Assembly (NCBI GenBank): GCA_013140605.1
Contig: JABFSL010000001.1
Location: 62,001-126,000 of the forward strand
Source of the DNA: Anaerolineales bacterium
GTDB taxonomy: Bacteria; Chloroflexota; Anaerolineae; Anaerolineales; Villigracilaceae
DNA: 64,000 bases
Reading direction: 5' to 3'
Below, in pieces: positions 37,301 to 44,300 of this stretch. The number at the start of each line of letters is the position of its first letter. The first letter of the stretch is position 1. A model generated the notes under the pieces. That model searched no databases. It was not told the origin of the DNA and worked only from the letters and a program-made list of their open reading frames with translations. The position numbers and the translations under genes were made by a program.

Positions 37301-38468
37301 GGGGACAAATGTTGGGAGAAGAAGCCAGTACTAAATTCTTATTGGCGATGCCAAGCAGGGAGGGGATCATAAGGATCGCCATGCTGACCGCAGTGATCTG
37401 ACGAGCCAGTTTTGCGGGAAGAAGACGCCATTCCAAAGGATGGATCAGGCGCGCTGTCCATAGCTTTCCCTTCAACACGGCATAAACCAATGCGATCAAA
37501 CCGGCATTCACGCCCAGTGACATTAATCCGTCAAAGCCCCAATGAGCAAGAGGGGAAAGATCATTCCATGCGGCTTGATGGCTATGAATGCCGAACCAAA
37601 TATTGAGGATCGTGCTTCCAAACCCAAGGGTAAAACTGGTTACAAGACCAACGATGGAAATAATAACGGTGCTTTCCAAAACTTTCGAAGCGCCATTGCC
37701 ATAACGATCAAGAAGCAGGCGGGCCGCGCGCAATGCGACAATCACCATGGGGATGATCAATACCAGTAACATGCTTCCATCACGCAGCCAGGTGGAATTC
37801 TCTGAAGCATGGATGCCCTTTAACCACAAACTACCGCCATAAGCTGCAACAACGGAAAAAGCCAAAATGGTGGCGGGAATGATCCTGACTTTCCTTGTGT
37901 TTTGCGAAACGGAAGAATCCGATTCAAATTGATTTTCAAATTCATCAATGACAACCATCAACAGCATGGTGATGCCCATATTGATCAACGCCAGGCTTAC
38001 CCCATCCTGTAATAAAACATAGGCGCGGGCAAGTTGAAAATCTGAAAAATTACGGAGAATGTCCCCCAACACCGGAATTCCATAATAGTTAATGCTTTGG
38101 CAAATACTCACTTCAAGCGCAAAATCGTTGCTAATCCCAATCCGCAGGGCGCGATTGCTCTCGATCACAAGCAGGATCGCAGATGTCAATAGACCCGGAA
38201 GGATGACCGATAATGCTGATTGCGCCTTCGTAGATAACCGCCCATTCGAGCGGTCAACCAGCCATTGGGCGAGAGCGGTCCCGATCAAAACTGCCAGAAA
38301 AACTGGAAGCAGAACGATAACAGAATCGCGCAGCCAATAGAGTATGGGCGCGGCACCGACCACGCCGTGGTCATGCCCAAGTTTGTGACGCACATACAGC
38401 CACAAAATGCCGCCGTAAGCGACCATCACTGTAAGGAAAAACTTTTTAAGAATGGAATTGATTTTCAT
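30990..38468 (-). CDS. Giant membrane-anchored multicopper oxidase with Ig-like tail
   Basis: This protein has 2492 residues from ATG 38468 (GGAG six bases before). Residues 1 to about 385 hold some ten transmembrane helices. Cupredoxin modules follow: module 1 (about 395-800) has copper motifs FHVFHLHGG and FHCHIAHHYFSGM, a complete type-1 site; module 2 (about 960-1420) has HIHHVQFD and FFHDHVNG; module 3 (about 1430-1735) lacks the His ligands (YGD in place of HCH). Then two TIG domains and five Ig-like repeats (about 1930-2492). The order, late motifs before early ones, is permuted relative to laccases. Manganese oxidase MnxG is similarly large. It probably oxidises Mn(II), Fe(II) or phenols outside the cell. 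It forms an operon with the upstream 38522-39208 gene. Confidence 0.85.
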   Translation of the reverse strand: MKINSILKKFFLTVMVAYGGILWLYVRHKLGHDHGVVGAAPILYWLRDSVIVLLPVFLAVLIGTALAQWLVDRSNGRLSTKAQSALSVILPGLLTSAILLVIESNRALRIGISNDFALEVSICQSINYYGIPVLGDILRNFSDFQLARAYVLLQDGVSLALINMGITMLLMVVIDEFENQFESDSSVSQNTRKVRIIPATILAFSVVAAYGGSLWLKGIHASENSTWLRDGSMLLVLIIPMVIVALRAARLLLDRYGNGASKVLESTVIISIVGLVTSFTLGFGSTILNIWFGIHSHQAAWNDLSPLAHWGFDGLMSLGVNAGLIALVYAVLKGKLWTARLIHPLEWRLLPAKLARQITAVSMAILMIPSLLGIANKNLVLASSPNICPPGVPLKVFDVSAIDINMWLDRFGVHDPTAHMYVLNSMIPAVRAQEAAGPSSLSIGLRDDPIQPLAIRANQGDCVVINFTNNASAAVGSNNNSYGIHIDGLAFQTDSSGDAIGNNPSSAIGPGDTTTYTYWIPNDPTLEGAHYIHPGPANRQAVAHGLFGTLNVEPPGSVYRNPTTGLPQLSGWEADIIPGNGKAAFRENVQVYHEIGNEHETNVPVDINGFELPTIDPHTGAYRPGSRAINYRSEPFMDRLDYAPDQKSVVYGSYTFADTSNVIPRGYLGDPTKIRLVHGGSEVFHVFHLHGGSDRWRFNPLADPTYDYSKTGLDKHPVEIQSESARLDSQSMGPGEAFNLEIENGAGGAQQGAGEFLFHCHIAHHYFSGMWGYWRVFDTLQPDFLPLPDRTPMPVAIDSSGLIGKTINGQTITAENLDAWIRPQLPTQGVTHDINLATGDTADQDASVWDWAIDPETGLYLGEPDRVYTIQEGPLAGQLWPDYANVVPGRPSALIVDQQITMNGTTFDSGGYIGDRPKLLFNPETGRPTFPMLRPHIGKRPPFAPNGHSGAPYLGEYGGVAPDPTLPIDPWANRADAMCPAGAPLRVFNIVGLAVPIQITESGQMDPNGALDVLAQDKEAVYANNKIYAGVQHNEPLAIRGNIGDCLGVTYVSELTDGGTEVPFSKTNIHIHHVQFDTQASDGVITGFSFEQSIRPYKIVDPQLTADANPGDTVLHLTNVAKFQNGVWIAVGMGTEDIEIRQIASIDNNASTVTLNKAVDNAHPVDEWAGTEFVQYRWYPDVELDNIFFHDHVNGIHGWSHGMVGQLVIEPVGSTYHDPVTGAEIRSGAIADIHTNNSLIPGVIDGSFREFVLWTINDHSPVEATLNLRAEPWADRSLDPALRFSSNSPQGDPYTPIFRAYTGDPVVIRNINVGQGTNVLRIDGHRTYWEPRYRDALGVESSPINAFHSTVSEKYTLILNGGAGGPNHVPGDYIYHDGENRRFQEGAWGILRVLPNVVGDLQPLPDAGSIPAQQATCPVGAPVHNFNISAIDLPSFGGGNKDGRRAAFVPTTDVQSVLNKIKFPEPLVLHVAAGECVNVTLNNQRVTARASFSLGGLLRDMNSSGINIGFNPEQTIAPGQSRTYTYYADTHKLESVVISDFGGDNSGYDGMYGAMVVAPAGATFKNINGFPTDRGSQVDVFVPGEAPYRDFTLILADQDPIIGQNTMPYPADVSGPALINYRQVLDRPDDANMFSSLVHGDPATPLLRAYAGDLVKVHVLGAPGSEQVHVFNLGGMSWPGDMYIHNASQWQSRAVGPWEKIDIQISGGAGGAAQSPGDYFYGDMRRAFTQAGMWGIFRVLPNTCNTGGVAGVPCLVQAPPTVTGINPASGPAAGGTVVTVTGTNFNTSSTAINFGANAATNVSCGSSTTCTATSPAGSGIADVTVTVAGLTSAVNNNDEFTYEAPVPSVTGIAPNSGLTDGGTVVTISGTNFSTTPAATTVMFGANPAANVSCSSATSCTATSPSGSAGIVDVVVTVGGESSATSNADQFTYVDAPPTVISSTLLNASVNNLSTVWFSVTFSETVNGVDTADFSLNTSGGISGASVESVTGSGATRSVSVNTGTGDGTIRLDVADDDSILDSGNNPLGGGGSQNFSSGQTYTIDKTVPSVVSSMRVNTSLTNRITVFFTVTFSKSVTGVSAADFSLNTTGSVSGASISGVTGTGTTRTVNVTTGTGDGTIRLDVADDNSILDSVGNPLGGAGLENFTTGQFYTVDKTAPSVVSIVRNNPNPLTSSASVTYLVTFSESVRNIALADFSPRQGAGISGALVTATSGSGTTRFVTVNTGSGDGTLGLDLIDRNTIMDTAGNILGGVGAQSFTTGQIYTVDKTVPTVVSIVRNNPNPLTNGASVTYLVTFSESVRNIALADFSPRQGAGISGASVTAISGSGTTRFVTVNTGSGSGTLGLDLIDRNTILDATGNVLGGAGAQSFTTGQAYTVDKTAPVVSSITLLSSNPTILSQVQFRVTFSESVTGVNNADFLITRTGTLAGTSIASVSGSGATYTVTVNTGSGVGTLRLDVKDDDTIRDATTNRLGGTGINNGAYSSGPFYSVR

Positions 38469-38521
38469 TTTACTCTCCATTAATTTGTACAATAATTATT
38501 AAATAATTTGAACGCGTTCGA

Positions 38522-39208
38522 TTAATGATGCAGCTTGCCAAGTTCTTCGTCAGATACAACATCCACACCGCCCAGATCTATCTGTACGATATGGTTATTA
38601 CCCGGGTCGAGATATTGCAGAATGTAGCTTGAGCCATCGCGTGGCACAACAAAACTTAAAGTGGCTTCAATATTTGAGCGCGGTCGCAATTCTCCATTAT
38701 GAATGGTCGCTCCGGAAGTCAGAATGACTTCATTGCTTTGGCCCTGCGGGGTTGAGTTGGTATTTTTCCACCAGCTTCTTATTTGCCAGCGCTGGTCAAA
38801 TATCTGGTTACGGGAAGCGACCAGGGTGAATTGTTCCGGTGAATAGGCAACCGTACTGCTGCTCCTGTTGAGCAATGCAACAGTGAGCTGGATCTGGGTT
38901 TTATCAATCAGCACCAGGTTTTGAATCCCATGCGTAACGCCAGCCAGATCCTGAGATGTCAGCCCGATCAGGTCATCCGCTTCTGAAACAACGATCGAGC
39001 CGAAACTTGTATCGGCCGGCTGGTTGATTCCAACGATCAGGCTGGGTTTTTGATTCAAAGCCTGATAGGCCAGGGATGCTCCCCAGCCTGCCAAAAGAAC
39101 AACCATCAAGACCAATAAATACAAGGGCTGAACCTTTTTAATGAAGGCTTCATTCCTGATGGGCAAACCCGTTTTATTCAATGTTAGAACGTTTTTATTC
39201 ATATTCAT
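38522..39208 (-). CDS. Membrane-anchored DUF4352-like protein
   Basis: This protein has about 228 residues from ATG 39208, with GGGTG shortly before. One transmembrane helix (about 28-50) is followed by an outside beta-rich domain (about 70-220) of the DUF4352/telokin-like pattern (IQLTVALLNRSSSTVAYSPEQFTLVA ... LRPRSNIEATLSFVVPRDG). Such domains often assist or stabilise exported enzymes. It is the first gene of the operon with the giant oxidase (53 bases apart) and carries the three-box promoter module upstream, so it may be an accessory protein of that oxidase. Confidence 0.7.
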   Translation of the reverse strand: MNMNKNVLTLNKTGLPIRNEAFIKKVQPLYLLVLMVVLLAGWGASLAYQALNQKPSLIVGINQPADTSFGSIVVSEADDLIGLTSQDLAGVTHGIQNLVLIDKTQIQLTVALLNRSSSTVAYSPEQFTLVASRNQIFDQRWQIRSWWKNTNSTPQGQSNEVILTSGATIHNGELRPRSNIEATLSFVVPRDGSSYILQYLDPGNNHIVQIDLGGVDVVSDEELGKLHH

Positions 39209-39277
39209 TAGGCACCCTTTATAAAAAAATGAACTTTTCAAGAAACAATAGGCGCAAAAAACACCTTTTCACCCATA

Positions 39278-39362
39278 AGAATAATGGAGAACCCATTATC
39301 TTATAACGGGCAATGGTATCCATTTATGTCCAACCTTGGTCTATAGCCTTCCGACTTTAGTC
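39278..39362 (-). promoter_or_regulatory. Three-box promoter module 1 (giant oxidase operon)
   Basis: Boxes of the form GAC-N4-GTC lie at 39309-39318 (GGC..GTA), 39332-39341 (AAC..GTC) and 39353-39362 (GAC..GTC). The -10-like TATTCT (minus strand, 39283-39278) begins 26 bases from the first base of the proximal box. The spacing is shared with six other genes in this region. Confidence 0.7.
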
Positions 39363-39447
39363 GCATGATTTTCCATAAGAGTTAGCTCACATCTTCAAAT
39401 TATTAAACGGCTCGAATTCACCCCGCTGGCAGTTTCTGAGCAACAAT

Positions 39448-39481
39448 AGACCTGCCGGATATCAAGCAATCTGGCAGGTCT
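39448..39481 (-). terminator. Terminator after the ceruloplasmin-like oxidase
   Basis: AGACCTGCC and GGCAGGTCT form a nine-pair stem around a 16-base loop, 15 bases after the stop codon. The tail on the minus strand is only moderately T-rich. Confidence 0.55.
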
Positions 39482-39496
39482 TATAAATTTCAGCAA

Positions 39497-40654
39497 TTAT
39501 GGTTTGACGACGAACCGAGTGACCATCCCGGCGGTCAGGTGATCGTTAACATGGCAATGGAATAACCATGTGCCAACATCGTCTGGAATCATATCCAACA
39601 CCTTCATGCTCATGGGCAGCAGCTCCACCATGTCTGATCGCATTCCGCTCCAGAGCAGCGTGTTGCCATGCCAGTGGGGCGTATGGAGATCCACTTCAGT
39701 ACCCATACCCATCACATACCAGCGCACGCGTTCCCCTTTCTTCATGGTCATTGTGTCAAGCGGCGCGTTTCCATAAACATACCCATTGATCGAATGCATA
39801 AGATTGCTCTCACCAAAGTCTTCATCATCCACATCCACACTCGACGGGTCGCCCGCAAAAGTTTGAATATTTTCATCCAGATATAAACTGCTGTTCTCAT
39901 CAAAAACACTATATAGGGTCACAAACTCGCGGTCAACATCTTTTGGAGAGCCGTCTGCTTCTGCCATACCCTTGCGCGTTATGATAATGGGGCCGATCAA
40001 TCCCGCATTGGTATCTGCCACTTCATCCGCATGGGAATGGTACGCCCAGAGAATCGAACTGGGATCCATCGGGCCGGGACCGGCTCGTTCCGGTACAGAC
40101 CAGGTATAGGTGTGGGTTGCTCCGGGCGGGACTGCATCATCGCTCTTATTGCCGCCAGAGGTGCCGTCAGCATAAGGCGCGCCTTCCGAGTCCTTTTGAT
40201 AAAAAACTCCATGCGGGTGCATGCTGAAAGGGTGACTGGCATTGTTCTTAAAAACCACCACGATCTTGTCACCGACTTCAGCTCGTATGACCGGGCCTAA
40301 CAATCCCAGGTGCCGCCATTCCGGCGAAACAGGCTTGAGCTTTTTAAAGGTGGCGTCTGTGTATTCCCTATAGAGCGCCTTGATGTAGACTTTACCGATC
40401 CGATCCGGCCCATTCTGGACGAATACATTTGCCGTATCATCGAATGGTTCGCCGGTGATCTGATTGGAATTGGTGGGCGCATAATCCCATTCCACTTCAT
40501 CAACTGCTATGTAATACGTGCGGGTATGCGGGGCCGCAGCCTGCACCAACCGGGAGTTGGCAAATAATCCCATAACGATAAGCCCCGCTGCCATGATCAG
40601 CATGAATAGATATACACTCTGCATCCCTTTGATTTTTGTTATTATTTTTTTCAT
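39497..40654 (-). CDS. Two-domain ceruloplasmin-like multicopper oxidase
   Basis: This protein has 385 residues from ATG 40654 (GGAGAA eight bases before); a longer frame upstream lacks a ribosome site. A signal peptide spans about 1-35. All four copper motifs are present: FSMHPHGV and WAYHSHAD in domain 1, HTPHWHGN and FHCHVNDHLTAGM in domain 2. The text between follows human ceruloplasmin closely (YYIAVDEVEWDYAP, VQNGPDRIGKVYIKALYREY, HLGLLGPVIRAEVGD, VDREFVTLYSVFDENSSLYL), unusual for a bacterial enzyme. Ceruloplasmin oxidises Fe(II); this enzyme may do the same or oxidise Mn(II). It has its own three-box promoter. Confidence 0.9.
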   Translation of the reverse strand: MKKIITKIKGMQSVYLFMLIMAAGLIVMGLFANSRLVQAAAPHTRTYYIAVDEVEWDYAPTNSNQITGEPFDDTANVFVQNGPDRIGKVYIKALYREYTDATFKKLKPVSPEWRHLGLLGPVIRAEVGDKIVVVFKNNASHPFSMHPHGVFYQKDSEGAPYADGTSGGNKSDDAVPPGATHTYTWSVPERAGPGPMDPSSILWAYHSHADEVADTNAGLIGPIIITRKGMAEADGSPKDVDREFVTLYSVFDENSSLYLDENIQTFAGDPSSVDVDDEDFGESNLMHSINGYVYGNAPLDTMTMKKGERVRWYVMGMGTEVDLHTPHWHGNTLLWSGMRSDMVELLPMSMKVLDMIPDDVGTWLFHCHVNDHLTAGMVTRFVVKP

Positions 40655-40713
40655 ATAACGTTCTCCTTTTTTATTGATGATGACAACATGAAATCTTCTT
40701 CTTATCAATCCAT

Positions 40714-40798
40714 ATAGTAGTAGCTCTTTCATCAATAAAAAACGGACGAAGGTCTTCAATGTATTTGGGCTTTGGTATACAGATTGCCGACCTTGGTC
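40714..40798 (-). promoter_or_regulatory. Three-box promoter module 2 (ceruloplasmin-like oxidase)
   Basis: Boxes lie at 40745-40754 (GAC..GTC), 40768-40777 (GGC..GTA) and 40789-40798 (GAC..GTC). The -10-like TACTAT (40719-40714) has the same 26-base offset. It lies about 90 bases before the start codon. Confidence 0.72.
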
Positions 40799-40906
40799 GT
40801 ATGCTTTTAACGGCAAGTGATTAATCCTTCCGGGCTTTAAAATATATTCGACCTTTTGCAAAAGTCTTTTTGCCACACACCTACTTTGCAAGAGGTCTAT
40901 TTAAAT

Positions 40907-40943
40907 AAAAATGGCATCCGAAATAAATTCGGATGCCATTTTT
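40907..40943 (-). terminator. GGCATCCG-type terminator after the peroxidase gene
   Basis: AAAAATGGCATCCGAA, five bases, TTCGGATGCCATTTTT form a 16-bp stem with T-runs in both directions. Near-identical hairpins lie at 46885-46920 and 59838-59871. Confidence 0.85.
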
Positions 40944-40981
40944 ATTACTACTACACTTCCCGCAAAATACTTATACGGGGA

Positions 40982-41309
40982 CTAACGAACGTTGTAAAGC
41001 GGGCCGATGGAATAAGCACCATTGTTTATGCCCGTTCCACCCAGACGGTTGGTCGTGGCATCCCGGATGGTGTCATCATCTCTTACATCCAAACGGATCG
41101 TGCCGCTGCCTGTACCAGTGTTCACCGTAACCGTGCGGGTCGCACCTGTCCCAGTTGTACTGGCAATCGAAGTTCCAGCGATCGTTCCAGTTCTGGTGAT
41201 CAGGAAGTCCGCATTATTCACTCCCGTTACAGATTCTGAGAATGTCACCAGGAATTGAACCTGGCTAAGTACGGTCGGGTCCGGGTTCAACAGCGTTATC
41301 GAAGATACG
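40982..41309 (-). repeat. Conserved 3' Ig-like module, copy 2
   Basis: This copy shares long identical runs with 30990-31320 and 60091-60421, encoding the last Ig-like repeat and the shared C-terminal ending (LYNVR, FYSVR or LYDVR). Confidence 0.75.
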
Positions 41310-44300
41310 ACAGGCACTGTCTTGTCAACCGTATAGGCTTGACCTGTCGTGAAGCTCTGCACTCCAGCTCCACCCAGCACATTTCCTGCTGTATCCAGGA
41401 TCGTATTGCGGTCGATCAAGTCCACAGCAAGCGTGCCATCTCCAGACCCGGTGCTCACAACCACAAAGCGGGTTGCCCCAGTTCCTGAGGTTGCCGTCAC
41501 TGCGGCTCCGCTAATACCAGCGCCTGCATTCGGGCTGAAGTCCGCCACAACGATATTCCTTACCGACTCTGAGAACGTTACCAAATAGGTCACCGAGGCG
41601 CCATTGGTTAGCGGGTTGGGATTGTTGCGCGTGATCGAGAGCACTGTGGGCGCGGTCTTGTCAACCGTGTAGGTCTGACCAGTGGTGAAGTTCTGCAACC
41701 CCGGTCCGCCCAGTGGATTGCTGGCAGAGTCGATAATGCTGTTATTGTCTGCCACGTTCAGGCGGAGCGTGCCATCACCGCTGCCGGTGTTGACATTCAC
41801 TGTGCGAATTGATCCAGTGCCCGTCATGCCAATAACAAAAGCGCCTGAGATCGTGCCAGTAGTGGTCAGGCTGAAGTCTGCCGCATTCACACCCGTCACT
41901 GATTCAGAGAATGTGACCGTGAAGAACACGTTCGCGCGATTGGTCGGGTTGGCATTGACGCGATTGCTCGATACAACTACAGGAACAGAATCCACATAAT
42001 TAACTGTTACGCTGTGGTTCGTGACAGGCATGGTAACTGTGTTTGTAGCAGCGGTGCTGGCGTTATTGTTCGTGCCAGTCCAACCACTGATTTGGAAACC
42101 AGCGGTGGGTACTGCTCCGCTCAATGAGATGCTTTCTCCAGGGAGATACGATCCCGCCGCACAACCAACTGAATTGGCTGGGGTGGCGATTGGATCGCTG
42201 CCTGAACCAGTGTGTCCAAGCGCCAGAGTCTTACAAGGGTTTTCAGGCGCCGGGAAGGTTCCATCTGTGAACGCGAGGAGCTCAATGTTCCACAGCGTGT
42301 CGGTGCCGTCATCTGTTGTAACGCCGCCGCCACCGCCGCCGAGGGCCGCCGTGTGAGCAACAGTTACACTACCATTTGGATTGGCAGTAATGGTGTAATC
42401 AGCACTGGCGCCAGAGAAGAGGGCTGTGTCAAGATCGCCTGGTCCGGGGTTCGAGAGGAGTTCACGAACGATGAAGATGTTACCCGGGTCAACGAGGCCT
42501 GCGAATACCGCCTGTTGCAGGGTCATACCAGTGGTGCCCGCGCCGAAGTTACCGGTAAGGGCCTGGTGTCCCATGAGATCAGTGCTGCCAATCTGAGCGC
42601 CCAAATTATCACGGACACTAAGACGGACGTTCATGTACTTGTCGCCATCAATGATGTCATTGGCGCCGCGGCCTTCGATCAGGTCACTACCAGAGCCGCC
42701 AAGGATGATGTTGCCATCGCCCCAGACATTACCGCTGAGCAGACAATGCATTGTTGTTGAATTGGCAACAAGAGTGGCTGAATCAACGGTGAGCAAGGAG
42801 GCGGGAACCAGAGCGTTGAGGCCGGTGATTCGTGCGACACCAGCAGCGTCGAGCGCGTCACAGCCGATGAATCCGCCGCCGCCAACAGTAGCCGGAGCAA
42901 TATCATCGCCACGCAGAATATCGTTGAAGTTCCAACCAGAGAGCGCTTCCACTTCATTGAAGCGGTCGCGGACTTCGATGGCTGGCTGGCCTGCAGGAAG
43001 GATCCGAAGGTTCAGATCAGCATTCTGCGGTTGAGGATCGGCAAGGCCGATAGACCAGTCGTAACCAGAGGCGCCGGCATTCTTTTCGACACCAGGACCA
43101 GCAACCATAATGTCATCGCCGCCTTCAGTATCGTAATCGTCGTCGCCGCCCTGACCAATCGTAACGTCATGACCGGGCAGGTTGTGGTCGTCGAAGAACA
43201 GGGATGAACTATCACCCATTAAGAGGTCAGGTTGATCTCCGCCTTCCATCCAGTCGTCGCCGCTGTCGCCGAAGACAGCATCCATACCCTGGCCGCCGAT
43301 GGCGAAATCATCGCCTTCGCCGGAGAATATCTCGTTGGAATTGGCGCCGCCATTCATGAAGTCTTTGCCCTCGCCACCCATAATGATGTCGAGACCAGGA
43401 CCAGCGTCGATGGCGTCGTTACCGGGGCCGCCCTTGTGGACATCGTCTCCAGCAAGATCGGTGATGATGTCATTGCCTTCGCCGCCGAGAGCAACATCAG
43501 CGCCGTCACCACCCTCGATGATGTCGTTGCCTGCGCCGCCCCAGAAGGTGTCGTTGTCAGCGCCGCCGAAGATGCGGTCAACAAAGATACCAGGAGCGCC
43601 GTTGTAAACGCCCTGACCATTTATGCCGGCCGGGTCTACGGAGTTTGTCAGGCGGTAGCGAATCGTGCCGTTGGGCATGCGGAGGAGAACCAGATTCTCG
43701 GCACATTCTGAAGCCAGATCATCAGCCACTGTGCTTCCAAAAGATGAGAAGCCGGCGGAAGTTCCAGCCAGATTGCCAAGCTCGAATTTGCAGTCGGCAG
43801 TGGCGAACGGGTCAGCTTTCAGGGTATGCGCGTTCGTATTGCGCATGACCAACTCGGAGAATGAATTGCCTTCGAGTTGTGCCCTGAGGTTCATACCAGG
43901 CGTGCGGGCCAGATAGTAGAAGCGGTCACCGTTTTGCAGGTTGGTGAGTTGATTCTCGAATACATAGTTAAAAGTGGAACCAAGCAAACCGCCAAACAAG
44001 TTGGTATGCTCTGCGAGGCCGCCCACCCACAGGTCAATATCGTCAACACCTGTGATGGATACGTTACCAGCGGAATTGGTCCATGCCCCAACGCTGAACA
44101 TGAATTCGGCAGAGTCTGTGGGCGGGAAGATATCATCGGCACACTCAGGGGATGGAGTTGCTGTGCCGCAGTCGGTTCCGAAGGTAAGGTCGGGGCCGGG
44201 CAGGACTGTGCCATTGACGATCTGGTCAGCGGCTGTACGCCTGCCTTCAATTGTCGTCTGTGAGGTAATGGTCGGGTGTGTGCCATAGGCGGCAACGAAG

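Noticed and set aside
42212..43711. Long plus-strand frames opposite the RTX repeats of the peroxidase
   Set aside because: The Gly/Asp-rich repeats on the minus strand produce open mirror frames; no signal or ribosome site supports them.
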